Assembly (NCBI GenBank): GCA_947629215.1
Contig: CANRCU010000002.1
Span: 1 to 34,091 of the forward strand
Direction of reading: 5' to 3'
DNA length: 34,091 bases
DNA from: an uncultured Clostridia bacterium
Lineage (GTDB): Bacteria; Bacillota; Clostridia; Lachnospirales; CAG-274
Position numbers and translations under genes: made by a program. The notes beneath the pieces were generated by a model. The model was not told the origin of the DNA. It worked only from the letters and a program-made list of their open reading frames with translations, and searched no databases. Position 1 is the stretch's first letter. Every line of letters starts with the position of its first letter. Shown here one piece after another: positions 15,648 to 24,376 of this stretch.

Positions 15648-16153
15648 TATTCAGCCTCCTTGTCCTCTATCTCGTGCAAACACTTTTTAAGCCATTCTAC
15701 AAAGTCATCAATTCCATTGCACTTGTTCATTTTCCCAAGTTCTGCCATAACTTCATAGAAATCATCATCGCATAAACCATCTATTTTCTGTGCGAAATCA
15801 AAATTAGTAAAATTATTATTCATAAAATTCGCCTCTGTCTCTCTCAATGCATTAGCAAGCTCATATAGCATTTTGTCAATAGCATCTGCATCATTAATCA
15901 ATGTTCTAATACTCCGAGGAACTCCCTTTACCGTTTCCATATTTTCAACCCACATTTTTGCGTGTTCGTCAGGGTCAAAGTCCTCGTAATACTCCTGCAC
16001 TTCGGTGGTTATGTCCTTTCCTGCAATGTTAAAGAAAAAATCTTCGCCTGCCGGACTATGTTTTCCAATTTCAATGCTTCCATCTTCATAGATGTTATAC
16101 CACCAGCCCATTTTATTTGCTTTATATAATAAAGCTTGATTTAATTTGTGCAT
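15647..16153 (-). CDS. Hypothetical phage protein
   Basis: This 168-residue acidic protein has a recurrent phage opening (WWYNIYEDGSIEIGKHSPAG, then ITTEVQEYYEDFDPDEHAK) and a helical C-terminal half ending VEWLKKCLHEIEDKEAE. It is not a family with a known activity. No membrane segment is seen. It is one of five consecutive small early genes (14421-16597) of unknown role, a region where phages often keep host-takeover or anti-defence proteins; this is context only. Ribosome site GAGGG lies 7 bases before ATG. Confidence 0.65.
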   Translation of the reverse strand: MHKLNQALLYKANKMGWWYNIYEDGSIEIGKHSPAGEDFFFNIAGKDITTEVQEYYEDFDPDEHAKMWVENMETVKGVPRSIRTLINDADAIDKMLYELANALRETEANFMNNNFTNFDFAQKIDGLCDDDFYEVMAELGKMNKCNGIDDFVEWLKKCLHEIEDKEAE

Positions 16154-16156
16154 AGA

Positions 16157-16597
16157 TTAACCCTCTTCCTGCATAATTTGGTACGCTGCTTTTTCAAGTC
16201 CGTGTTTCAGGTTCTCCTGATTTTGTACCTGTTCCCACGTAAGTCCTAATGCATCAAGAGTGTCCTCATAATCTCCCGTATACCCAAATTCGTGGTTACA
16301 AAGTTCATAATAAAACATTTCATAACAAAAACCATCGCCTGTTTTATCTGCAGCGATTGCTGCTTCATATTCCCTGCTGTGACGTTTGCTCATATCCTTA
16401 TAAGCCGGAATATCTTTTTTCAGAATATATGCTCCTGCAAAAAGGTATGCAACTTGTGCAAGGTCGCTATCCTTTTTTGCATCAAGTCCCCACTTGCTCA
16501 TCATTTCCTCGAACTGCTTATCACCAAAAGCAAATCCCAATGGAAAGTCATTTACCTCTTGTTGGTGTTTTTCTTTCATCAATCTGTACTCATTCAT
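16157..16597 (-). CDS. DUF7659-like phage protein
   Basis: This 146-residue soluble protein has the recurrent phage blocks FDKQF-like GDKQFEEMMSKWGLD and FYYELCNHEFGYTGDYED, then TLDALGLTWEQVQ, which resemble a DUF7659-type protein (name from memory). The function is unknown. Start: the ATG at 16597 is 8 bases after GGAGG; a TTG at 16612 in the same frame would overlap the ribosome site. It immediately follows the helicase-loader gene and is transcribed with it. Confidence 0.6.
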   Translation of the reverse strand: MNEYRLMKEKHQQEVNDFPLGFAFGDKQFEEMMSKWGLDAKKDSDLAQVAYLFAGAYILKKDIPAYKDMSKRHSREYEAAIAADKTGDGFCYEMFYYELCNHEFGYTGDYEDTLDALGLTWEQVQNQENLKHGLEKAAYQIMQEEG

Positions 16598-16612
16598 CGT
16601 CCGTTCCTCCAA

Positions 16613-17572
16613 TCATTTTGTTTGGCGCATATCCTCCCACGCCATAGTTAATACTTTTGATACTTCACGCAATCGACTTATAATAGCCCTTGCTTTGTAA
16701 TTGTCATATCCTTTAGGGGTCAATACCCGTACCAAATCATCACTGTTGTAATTTGTAGTGATAATAGTAGGTAACATTTTTTCGTAGCGGTCATTCAAGA
16801 TAGAATACAATGTACTTATACTCCAATCGGTGCATTGTTCTTTTCCTAAATCATCCACAATCAATAAAGATACATCTTTATATACTTGTAATACTTGCTT
16901 TTCATTCACTCCCTCACGGTCAAATGCTGACTTTATATCCAACAGTAAATCTCCTGCCGTCTTACAGATACACTGGATATGCTGTTCTGTCATAAGCTGC
17001 ATTGCTATTGCTGCCGCAAGGTGCGTTTTTCCTGTTCCGTTTGTACCCTCAATATAAAGCCCTATACCATCACGCATAAACATAGCGAAATTATCTGCAT
17101 AATCCTTTGCTATTTGATACGCTTTTTTTCTGGCAGAATTATCGGTTCTGAATGTATCAAATCTGCGTTGCTGAAAACGCTTTCCAATACCACTTTGTCC
17201 AAGCAGTCTGTTGATACGGGCTTGTTCCGCTTCATTGCGCTTTCGGCGTTCTTCCTCGGCTTTAAGTCGCTTCTGTTCGGCATCATACTCGTTCCATTTT
17301 TTCACAGCCTGTTTGCAATCGCAACGTTCCACAGTAGGACACCACATAAACACACTTCCGTCAAATACAAAGCCCTCATGGTGTAATGCCTTACCACAAA
17401 ACTCGCATTGCTCATCCGGAGGTTGAGGAGTTCTGATTGATAACCCTTTCTGCCTTGCTTCTGCTTCTGTCTTTACTATGTTTCCTTTTATTTCAGCCGT
17501 CTTTTCGGAAGCCTCCTGACGGTTTAAAGTTTGGTTGTTCAGAATATCTCCTATCCGCATTAAGTCCGCCAT
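16613..17572 (-). CDS. DnaC/IstB-type helicase loader with N-terminal zinc finger
   Basis: This 319-residue AAA+ protein loads the replicative helicase on phage origins. Walker A EGTNGTGKTHLA (about 175-186) and Walker B LLIVDDLGKE (from about 236) are clear, followed by the sensor region PTIITTNYN and an Arg-containing ISRLRE. Before the ATPase lies a cysteine cluster (C56, C59 in CEFCGK; C78, C84, C86 in ERCDC) that should bind zinc, and a charged coiled stretch. Start: ATG at 17572 is 8 bases after AGGAGG; an ATG at 17599 lacks a good site. It overlaps the initiator gene by 80 bases. Confidence 0.85.
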   Translation of the reverse strand: MADLMRIGDILNNQTLNRQEASEKTAEIKGNIVKTEAEARQKGLSIRTPQPPDEQCEFCGKALHHEGFVFDGSVFMWCPTVERCDCKQAVKKWNEYDAEQKRLKAEEERRKRNEAEQARINRLLGQSGIGKRFQQRRFDTFRTDNSARKKAYQIAKDYADNFAMFMRDGIGLYIEGTNGTGKTHLAAAIAMQLMTEQHIQCICKTAGDLLLDIKSAFDREGVNEKQVLQVYKDVSLLIVDDLGKEQCTDWSISTLYSILNDRYEKMLPTIITTNYNSDDLVRVLTPKGYDNYKARAIISRLREVSKVLTMAWEDMRQTK

Positions 17573-18287
17573 TTTCGCATCCTCCTCTCTGTAACTCATT
17601 TTGTACTTTCTCTACGACCCAATTTAGAATTGCTCTATAATCGCTCTTGTACTTATACCCTTTGGCACCTTTGGCATTATCCAGTTTTTCGATAAACATC
17701 GCTGTTTTCTGCTCTCCGTATTTATCTACCAACTTTTGATATTCCGTTTCTGTCATACTCACAAACTCTGCATATTTTATCTTCTGTGGCGCTTGGCTTT
17801 TTGGTTCTGCCTCTTTCTTTGATATTCTCTCTTTCTTCTGTTCCGTTTTTATTGGTTTGTCCTGCGGTACGTCCGGCAGTTTTTCAATCTCTTGCTCTTG
17901 CTGTTCCTCTACATCGAATAACGGTTTTTTCGGTATATCCGTTGTCCTCTTTGAATAAAGGAAAGATAATCTATCCACTAACGATTGACACCATATAATC
18001 CGTCTTTTATTCCACAACGGCGCATCAATCTTCCCCATATCCGCAAGAGCTGTCAAAATTTCATTTGCCGTATCAACATCAGTTAATGCCATAATCGCAA
18101 GATAATCCATATTTGTCTTTTTTGAACAGTCATAAAAATGTCCCTCGGTAGAACTTAATATTTCCAGCATTTTGAACCAGAATGTATATCCTACGCTCCC
18201 CCAACGGTTTTCAAGTACAGTCAGTGTCCTACCCTTGTATGTAAAGTGAGGGAAGTAATCCGCTGTTTGTTTCCGCATTCTTCCCAT
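17493..18287 (-). CDS. Phage replication initiator (DUF4373/DnaD-like)
   Basis: This 264-residue protein is of the Lin1244/DUF4373 type: an N-terminal winged-helix region (ADYFPHFTYKGRTLTVLE, then GYTFWFKMLEILSSTEGH and ALADMGKIDAPLW), a variable charged linker, and a C-terminal DnaD-like YKYKSDYRAILNWVVEKV. Such proteins bind the phage origin and hand over to a DnaC-type loader, here the next gene. Start: ATG at 18287 lies 9 bases after AAGGAG; an earlier in-frame ATG overlaps that site. An origin may lie within its coding sequence, as in related phages, but I see no clear iterons. Confidence 0.78.
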   Translation of the reverse strand: MGRMRKQTADYFPHFTYKGRTLTVLENRWGSVGYTFWFKMLEILSSTEGHFYDCSKKTNMDYLAIMALTDVDTANEILTALADMGKIDAPLWNKRRIIWCQSLVDRLSFLYSKRTTDIPKKPLFDVEEQQEQEIEKLPDVPQDKPIKTEQKKERISKKEAEPKSQAPQKIKYAEFVSMTETEYQKLVDKYGEQKTAMFIEKLDNAKGAKGYKYKSDYRAILNWVVEKVQNELQRGGCENGGLNADRRYSEQPNFKPSGGFRKDG

Positions 18288-18350
18288 TGTAATCATCTCC
18301 TTGTAATCGGGGATATTCGTGGAGAAAACAACCGAATATCCCCACTTTTA

Positions 18351-21300
18351 TTACGCATATATAACTTTGCTACCCTCTACTGTCTTTACAATATCCACAC
18401 TTTGTGGAAAACGGCTTTTCATTTCAGGGTCGTGTGTTATAGCCACGACTTTTAAATCTGAATATCTTGTCTGGATAGCTTCAAGTGCATCACAATATGC
18501 TGACATTCCTTGACTATCAAGAAATGGAGGCTCGTCAATGAATAGGAAACCTAACTGAACTCCGGCTTTCTTGCTTTTAATTTCCGCAAGGGCAAGGATA
18601 ACTGCAAGGGCTGATTTTACCCTTTCACCGCCGCTTCTGCTTAAATATGGAAGTCTGCCTGTATTACTGTCATTGATAACAATGTCCAATGCAGTAACTT
18701 CTTTTTTGCTGTTTGATTTTAATGTCTTTTGCATTACACATTCTACAGACATCTTCCCACCACTCATTTGTCCCAATATATTAGTTGCAGTCGCCTCTAA
18801 TATCTGGATAATACTGCGAACAATGTTATGTGGAATACCATCCTGCGAAAATGCCTGTTTCAAGACTTCAAGGTCTGCTGCCTCCTGCGACTTTGCCTCT
18901 GTCTTTTCCAAAAGTTCTGCCGCCTGTCTGTGCTTGGCTTCTGCTTCTGCTTTCATTCGTTCCAACAATCCAATTTTGCGGTTTGTTTCCTGAATTTTCC
19001 CCTCTATCTTCGCAACTTCCATACTTGCCTCTGAATACTGCTTTGATATAATTTCACTACCCATTGTTTTAGGCTGTTCCGCAGCTCTTTCATGTTCCAT
19101 CTCCAAAATTGACTGGTCATATTCAGCCATACTTTGGCGCAATTCCTCAATGCGAGCAAGTGCTATACGTTTTTGTTCCTCTGCTACAGGAAGTTTCTTT
19201 TCATCCTCAACATACACTGAAAGTATTTTAATGCGATTAGTGACTGTCGTATATTCAGCCATTGCATCACAAAGTGCATCTCTATCCGCTTCAAGCCTTT
19301 TTATATCTGCCAAAATGTCCTCGCTACGTTGCTTCTGTTCTATAATCTGCATATCATATTTCGCAACAAGTTCCTCGGCTGCTTTTAATCTCTCACGAGC
19401 TGCTGACAAGTCGTTATATCTTCTTTCGGTGGCTTCCAACCCCCGTAAAACGCTTCGTAACGCCGTTTCTTTTTCTGGACTATAACTACTTGGGACATTC
19501 TCTTTGGCTTTAAGGAGAGCTTTGTCTGCTTCCTGTACAGCGATTATTATAGCGGTCTGATAATCATCATACTCTCGTAATGCTTCATCAATCTGCCCTT
19601 TGGCTTCAATAGCATCTTTCAAAAATGAACATTGTACTTCGACAGCATATTGACAGTTGTTTGTTTCCAATAATTCTGCCCTACGGCGCAGAGCTGAAAT
19701 TTTAATGTTTCGCTCATTTGTTCCGGCTTCACCATCCCTACGGATTTTATCTGCTTTTACTTGTGCTTCTCGTACAGCTATCATTGCTGTATCATATTGA
19801 GTGCGTACTGCTTCCATTTCCGTAAGCTGGCTCTTTGTTCCCTCATACTGCATATGGGCTTCTATAAGTTCATCTTCTTCGCTTAACAACTCCTTTGCCG
19901 GATTAAGTCTTGTATCAATCACCATCTGCCTCTGTTGTTCAGTCTGCTTCAAAAATGCTTGTGCCGTATCATACTCTTTAGAAACAGCAATTACTCTTTC
20001 TGTCAAGTTTTCTGCCTTTGTTTTGGCTTCAAGTAATCTCTTTTCGTGTTCAAGTTCTCGTTTGTATTCCTCAACACCATTTTCTATATCAGCCCTACGA
20101 TTTAATGTTATATCTGCCATCATTACAATGCCCTTTTGGGATGTTATATTAGTTTCAACTACTGCTTTTTTTCCTTTGGCTGTTGCAATCTTAGCATTAA
20201 GACTTGCAATACGGGTTGCCGCATCCTCCATAACTGATAATGCAAACTGCATACTCGCTGCTCGTTCCTCTGCCTCTTTCTTTGCCATTGTCAGCCCGTC
20301 TAACGCCGTCTGTGCTTCTGTAATTTCTTGGGCTATCTCTTTATCATCTTTCCCACCATCTAACAGTATGGCGGTTTTGTCCTTCAAAGAACGGATTTCT
20401 CTGTTTGTTTCTGTTGCTCTGGTAAATGCTCTCGCATACATATCATCATAAGCACTCAACCCAAGAATGTTTCCCAGAATTGACATACGGGCATCCTTAT
20501 CTGCTGTCAGGAACAAACCGTATTGGTCCTGCATAATAAGAGCCGTGGCTTTCAATGTCATACTATCCATCCCAATAGTATTTAGAATTTCCTGCTGTGT
20601 ATCTCTCATTTTTTCACAACTTCTGTCAACCCACTCACCGTCAACATATTCCGCAATATTAAGTGTGGCTTTTCCTGACTTCATACGGGTACGGGTAACA
20701 CGGTATGTAGCTTCGCCCATCTTGAATGTAAATTTGATGCTTCCACTCCTTGCATCTTCTGCATTGCTTATCCATCCTGCAATGTCACCCTCTCTTGTTT
20801 CCTCAAACAAGCAGTCTAACATCGCATCCATAAACAGAGATGACTTTCCTGCCCCATTTTCTCCGTTGATTGTACAAAATCTTATGCCATCAAAATTGAA
20901 CTTTTCATCCCTATAATTACGATAATTTTTAACTTCAATTTCTACCGGTGCAAAAACTCCTGTTTTTTTCAGTGTCATACTCTTTTCAAGTGCTTCGTGA
21001 ATAATTGGTGTAGCCATTTCCGTAATACGACCGGCATCAACATCAGAATAGCCGTGTTCCACCAGATACTCTTTCAAGTTTTCTTCCGGAGTGTCATCCT
21101 CGTTCATCGCACTTTTACTGACCATAATTTCAATTTTCTGCGGAGTAATCTCCTGTACCCAGAAAGCTCCATACTCATATAGTTGCTGTTCCATCAGTGT
21201 TTTGTTGAGTGCTTTATTATTCTCGTCTGTACAACTATATAAAACCCTAACAATTTTGCCATCGACATCCTTTGATACGAAAGTCTTTCCTTTTTCGTTA

Positions 21301-22193
21301 AAATCTTTGATGTCATCGTTATTTAAATATAGTGTTACAAATTCCCTTGTGGGAAGTTCAACAAAATCGCTGTTCAAAAGTTCTCCGCTATCTTCCAACT
21401 CGTGGATGTAAAACCCTCTCCTTTGCCCCTCATCATTAAAGTTAAGCTGGGCTATCGCACCACTGTAAAAAGTGTTCTTGCAATCAGATAATTGCTGCGG
21501 TCTATGAATGTGACCGAACAGGCTTATATCAAAATCTGCTGCATTTAATGTCGGGAGATATATACATGGTTCAAACTGGCTGAAAAATACAGTTTGCCCA
21601 CTTTCCATATTCGCTCCTTCTACCGTGTAGTGCGTTACCAACACTGTCGGAATATTTTCAGGACATTGTACTTTCATTCCCTTGATTAAAGTATCAATGT
21701 ACTGCGTAAAAATTTCACTTTCCGCCGACTTATCCAGCCCGGGCATTTTCGCCCTTAAGTACCCTCTATCAAATCCGGGTAAAGCTGCAACCGTTACCTG
21801 TTTTCCACCATAACTATGCAGTTGAATTACCTCCGGCTTCGTAAAAATAATCACATTATCATCGTTTACAAATGCTGTTTCTAACATCTTAAACTGTTCG
21901 CTGCTATCGTGGTTTGGTGTGCCTCTTAAAACTACTATCGGCGCAACCTTTTCCAACTCTCTAATGTATTTGATTGCTGTTTGGCTTTCTTTCAAGCCTC
22001 TATCGCTCCACACTCTTGCCTGATGAAACATATCACCGGCAAAGAAAATGAAGTCAGGTTTTTCTTTTTTTGCGCTCTCTACCAACGCATCTATACATTT
22101 GCAAATGTCAAGAAACCTTGCATTTTCTCCATTTACTGTCGGACCATTAAACTGACCAATGTGCCAGTCCGCCGTGTGAAAAATCTTAATCAT
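18351..22193 (-). CDS. Fused SbcD-SbcC (Mre11-Rad50) nuclease-ATPase
   Basis: This single 1280-residue polypeptide joins a Mre11/SbcD phosphoesterase to a Rad50/SbcC ATPase. Nuclease motifs: TADWHIG (7-13), AGDMFH (52-57), TPNHD (92-96), VTHYT with H188, and FGHIH with H228/H230. After a capping/linker region (to about 405) the ATPase starts: Walker A NGENGAGKSS (443-452), Q-loop area MQDQYGLF, a long coiled coil, then signature SRSGGERV (1185-1192), Walker B FLFIDEPP and AITHD. The hook apex has Cys847 and Cys855 (C-x7-C), not the usual CxxC. It should process DNA ends for recombination and replication, like T4 gp46/47. Ribosome site AAGGAGG lies 9 bases before ATG. Confidence 0.92.
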   Translation of the reverse strand: MIKIFHTADWHIGQFNGPTVNGENARFLDICKCIDALVESAKKEKPDFIFFAGDMFHQARVWSDRGLKESQTAIKYIRELEKVAPIVVLRGTPNHDSSEQFKMLETAFVNDDNVIIFTKPEVIQLHSYGGKQVTVAALPGFDRGYLRAKMPGLDKSAESEIFTQYIDTLIKGMKVQCPENIPTVLVTHYTVEGANMESGQTVFFSQFEPCIYLPTLNAADFDISLFGHIHRPQQLSDCKNTFYSGAIAQLNFNDEGQRRGFYIHELEDSGELLNSDFVELPTREFVTLYLNNDDIKDFNEKGKTFVSKDVDGKIVRVLYSCTDENNKALNKTLMEQQLYEYGAFWVQEITPQKIEIMVSKSAMNEDDTPEENLKEYLVEHGYSDVDAGRITEMATPIIHEALEKSMTLKKTGVFAPVEIEVKNYRNYRDEKFNFDGIRFCTINGENGAGKSSLFMDAMLDCLFEETREGDIAGWISNAEDARSGSIKFTFKMGEATYRVTRTRMKSGKATLNIAEYVDGEWVDRSCEKMRDTQQEILNTIGMDSMTLKATALIMQDQYGLFLTADKDARMSILGNILGLSAYDDMYARAFTRATETNREIRSLKDKTAILLDGGKDDKEIAQEITEAQTALDGLTMAKKEAEERAASMQFALSVMEDAATRIASLNAKIATAKGKKAVVETNITSQKGIVMMADITLNRRADIENGVEEYKRELEHEKRLLEAKTKAENLTERVIAVSKEYDTAQAFLKQTEQQRQMVIDTRLNPAKELLSEEDELIEAHMQYEGTKSQLTEMEAVRTQYDTAMIAVREAQVKADKIRRDGEAGTNERNIKISALRRRAELLETNNCQYAVEVQCSFLKDAIEAKGQIDEALREYDDYQTAIIIAVQEADKALLKAKENVPSSYSPEKETALRSVLRGLEATERRYNDLSAARERLKAAEELVAKYDMQIIEQKQRSEDILADIKRLEADRDALCDAMAEYTTVTNRIKILSVYVEDEKKLPVAEEQKRIALARIEELRQSMAEYDQSILEMEHERAAEQPKTMGSEIISKQYSEASMEVAKIEGKIQETNRKIGLLERMKAEAEAKHRQAAELLEKTEAKSQEAADLEVLKQAFSQDGIPHNIVRSIIQILEATATNILGQMSGGKMSVECVMQKTLKSNSKKEVTALDIVINDSNTGRLPYLSRSGGERVKSALAVILALAEIKSKKAGVQLGFLFIDEPPFLDSQGMSAYCDALEAIQTRYSDLKVVAITHDPEMKSRFPQSVDIVKTVEGSKVIYA

Positions 22194-22210
22194 CGTCCGT
22201 TACCTCCTTG

Positions 22211-23176
22211 TTATCTTCCCTGCATTTTTCTTTGACAAGCCATACATAATGTTTTACCAAACTGTTCCTGACTGTATTTCACAACGCCATTACTGCATTT
22301 TGAACCACATTCTGTGCATATAGTCGGGTCATAATCCGGTGCTGTTTCCTCCACTACCTCCGGTGGCTGCTGTATAGTTTCCGGAATATAATCAGGCTGT
22401 ATAGGCGGCTCATACCCAGTATCGTCATCATCCATAATTTCTGTATCTGCGTTTACAGTATGTTTTGCTGCCGCTGCACCCTCCGTATCTCCATATAATT
22501 CCTTTGCTGCCGCAAAGAAACTACGAACCGCTTCACTTCTTACTGCTGCATTGTCCAAATTCGGAACAAGATACGCTACAACAAAAGGTTTTGCAAGTTC
22601 CGCTTTTGTGTATGTTGGTTTGATTTGCATTGCTATTCGTAATGCTCTGTTCAATGCTTTTGTTTCACACATTTCTGACCTAAACTTCGCAAACTCGTCT
22701 TTCTGTGCCGGTGACATTTTTGCTGTAACATCATCGTAAATTATTTCCTTTGATGCAACAACTTCCACATTCTCGCCTGTAAGTTGCGGCATTGAGATAG
22801 TAACTCTATGTTTAACATCTTTATTTGGGCAAGCCCCACAATTTACAGGTCTGCCAATCCCACGGTTGACTGCCGCACATTTCTCACACTTTGTCGGCAA
22901 AACCGGTTCGCTTTTAATAATGCGTATACCGGCAGCTTTCATCAACTTTGTAAGCGCTTTTTTTGTCAATGCCCATCCGTCAGGTCTTGTCTGCAAATAC
23001 ACTTCCTTATCGTTTTCATTCGTGCTGATATAAACGACATTCATTACCGGTTTATGTATTTCAGCAATTTCTGCTACTGTCTTAATAGGCACAAGCAGAT
23101 TATATTTTCCCTCCGGAAACTGTTCTGCAATCGCAAGGGCGTTCCCACTATTTCTTGTACTTAATTCATTTGCCAT
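22211..23176 (-). CDS. Zinc-ribbon protein, possible recombination partner
   Basis: This 321-residue protein is of uncertain family. The N-terminal half contains KCEKCAAV and VNCGACPNKD, a likely zinc site inserted in a beta-rich domain. The core has MCETKALNRALRIAMQIKP, a helix resembling the ETKAxxRALR segment of some phage ssDNA-annealing proteins (Rad52/Sak-like). A Pro/Asp-rich linker is followed by a C-terminal zinc ribbon (ICTECGSKCSNG ... LCMACQRK). It is directly upstream of and coupled to the Mre11-Rad50 fusion, so a strand-annealing or loading partner is plausible. That is inference; no structural family is proven. Ribosome site AGGAGG precedes ATG. Confidence 0.6.
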   Translation of the reverse strand: MANELSTRNSGNALAIAEQFPEGKYNLLVPIKTVAEIAEIHKPVMNVVYISTNENDKEVYLQTRPDGWALTKKALTKLMKAAGIRIIKSEPVLPTKCEKCAAVNRGIGRPVNCGACPNKDVKHRVTISMPQLTGENVEVVASKEIIYDDVTAKMSPAQKDEFAKFRSEMCETKALNRALRIAMQIKPTYTKAELAKPFVVAYLVPNLDNAAVRSEAVRSFFAAAKELYGDTEGAAAAKHTVNADTEIMDDDDTGYEPPIQPDYIPETIQQPPEVVEETAPDYDPTICTECGSKCSNGVVKYSQEQFGKTLCMACQRKMQGR

Positions 23177-23197
23177 TTTTTAATCCTCCTATAGCTA

Positions 23198-23515
23198 TTA
23201 ATTTTGATAAACACTTGACAAATTTATGTCTGATATGCTATAATGAGGTTGTTTAGGTGAGTTGTCCTCTTTGTGGGCAGCTCTTTTTTTGTCCTCATAA
23301 TCAACCATACATTTTATTGTCAAAATGTCACTTTTGATAATTTCCGCAACAAGCTGGGCAATGTAATAAGGCTTTTTCCTCTCTCCATTGGCATCTCCCT
23401 CGTTACGAATAATTCTATCGAGTTTGTGTTTTGCTTGCGTTAATTCCGCCTCGAACACTTCTTGTCCAATTTTTGTTCCCAGATATTTCTCCGCAAGCTC
23501 TTTTATTTCGTTCAA
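23198..23515 (-). CDS. Hypothetical phage protein (TTG start)
   Basis: This 105-residue soluble helical protein (NEIKELAEKYLGTKIGQEVFEAEL, YYIAQLVAEIIKSDILTIKC shortened here to its main helices) is of unknown function. It ends in a Ser/Asn-rich tail. The start is TTG at 23515, 8 bases after AAAGGGGG. The first 101 bases overlap the end of the membrane-protein gene in another frame, so one of the two ends may be shorter than annotated. It is the gene before the zinc-ribbon protein in the early unit. Confidence 0.55.
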   Translation of the reverse strand: MNEIKELAEKYLGTKIGQEVFEAELTQAKHKLDRIIRNEGDANGERKKPYYIAQLVAEIIKSDILTIKCMVDYEDKKRAAHKEDNSPKQPHYSISDINLSSVYQN

Positions 23516-23813
23516 CTGTTTTACCCCCTTTCTTATTTAAATTTTTGAATATTGCACAATTTATCATATTAAAGACTGACATTGTTATTATTATCACTAC
23601 AAGCCACTCACCACCAACTGCGAAGTAGCCCCTCTCCATATATGCCAATCGAAGAACCAATGTCGTTGGCAGAGCCGCAATAAAAAATGTCAATGCAATC
23701 TCAAATAAGAACAGCACTATAATTAAGATTTGCTGCTTTATCTTTCTTTTAAGCACTCGGCTGTTTCTATTACTTTCCTGCTGTAATTTGTGCTGTAAAT
23801 TCCTTGCTCCCAT
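23415..23813 (-). CDS. Small two-segment membrane protein
   Basis: This 132-residue protein has a basic N-terminus (NRNSRVLKRKIKQQ), a first long hydrophobic stretch (ILIIVLFLFEIALTFFIAAL), a second (WLVVIIITMSVFNMINCAIF), and a basic tail. It should be an inner-membrane protein with two segments. The ATG at 23813 follows AAGGGGC; an earlier start would lie deeper in the previous gene. It overlaps the transglycosylase gene by 76 bases and the following gene by 101. It could partner the transglycosylase in envelope change; this is position-based. Not a recognisable holin. Confidence 0.5.
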   Translation of the reverse strand: MGARNLQHKLQQESNRNSRVLKRKIKQQILIIVLFLFEIALTFFIAALPTTLVLRLAYMERGYFAVGGEWLVVIIITMSVFNMINCAIFKNLNKKGGKTVERNKRACGEISGNKNWTRSVRGGINASKTQTR

Positions 23814-24376
23814 AATCTTCTTGCCCCTTTCTCTCCGCAGTTGTAACACATCAGCGCCAGCCCTATATCATCATATTTGCTATACAGGTTGCTTAACATA
23901 TACACGCCTGCGATAACATTTTGCTCCCCGTCCAGAAAATCCACAATTTCAAGTTCATTGCTAAGCCATTCGTGATTGATTTCGTTGATTTGCATATATC
24001 CATAATCATCTGTCGGACTTATTGCATTTTCCTGAAAATCGCTTTCACATCCTATCAGGGCTATGATTATATCGTATCTGTCAAATCCATATTTCCTGCA
24101 AATATCCTGAACATATTCTTGAAAGTCATTTTCCAAAGGAACATCATAGTAAATATAATTCTTTTCCTCGTATTCCTGTAACCTGTTCTGTATTACTTTT
24201 TCTTCCGGACTTTCTGTTTCTGCTTTTACTACTGTTACAAAAGCACTTCCTTGCTCTGTTGTTGTATCAGTGCTATGTCCTAAAATTATTGATGATATAA
24301 ATATTGAGCCAAACACTAATGCAAACAGAACAGTTGCTGCAAGCTGCATTTTAATTTGTAACTTTTCCATATCCAT
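23738..24376 (-). CDS. Membrane-anchored lytic transglycosylase (SLT-like), early gene
   Basis: This 212-residue protein has one N-terminal membrane segment (about 11-33, LAATVLFALVFGSIFISS region), an acidic spacer and a C-terminal SLT-type domain. The SLT part shows IALIGCESDFQ with candidate catalytic Glu111, YGYMQINEINHEW, and LALMCYNCGEKGARRLW. SLT enzymes cut peptidoglycan glycan strands. Phage lysis or tail genes usually carry them; here it is in the early operon with an anchor holding the domain outside. It may be a lysogenic/early cell-wall modifier or an accessory of a transfer-like element. Start at 24376 follows AGCGG and overlaps the previous gene. Confidence 0.75.
   Translation of the reverse strand: MDMEKLQIKMQLAATVLFALVFGSIFISSIILGHSTDTTTEQGSAFVTVVKAETESPEEKVIQNRLQEYEEKNYIYYDVPLENDFQEYVQDICRKYGFDRYDIIIALIGCESDFQENAISPTDDYGYMQINEINHEWLSNELEIVDFLDGEQNVIAGVYMLSNLYSKYDDIGLALMCYNCGEKGARRLWEQGIYSTNYSRKVIETAECLKER

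Noticed and set aside
18351-22193. Long open frames on the strand opposite the Mre11-Rad50 fusion
   Set aside because: They lack ribosome sites and family motifs and are explained by the codon use of the real gene.
23738-24376. Transglycosylase as the phage endolysin
   Set aside because: It has an N-terminal membrane anchor and lies in the early operon, without a holin next to it.
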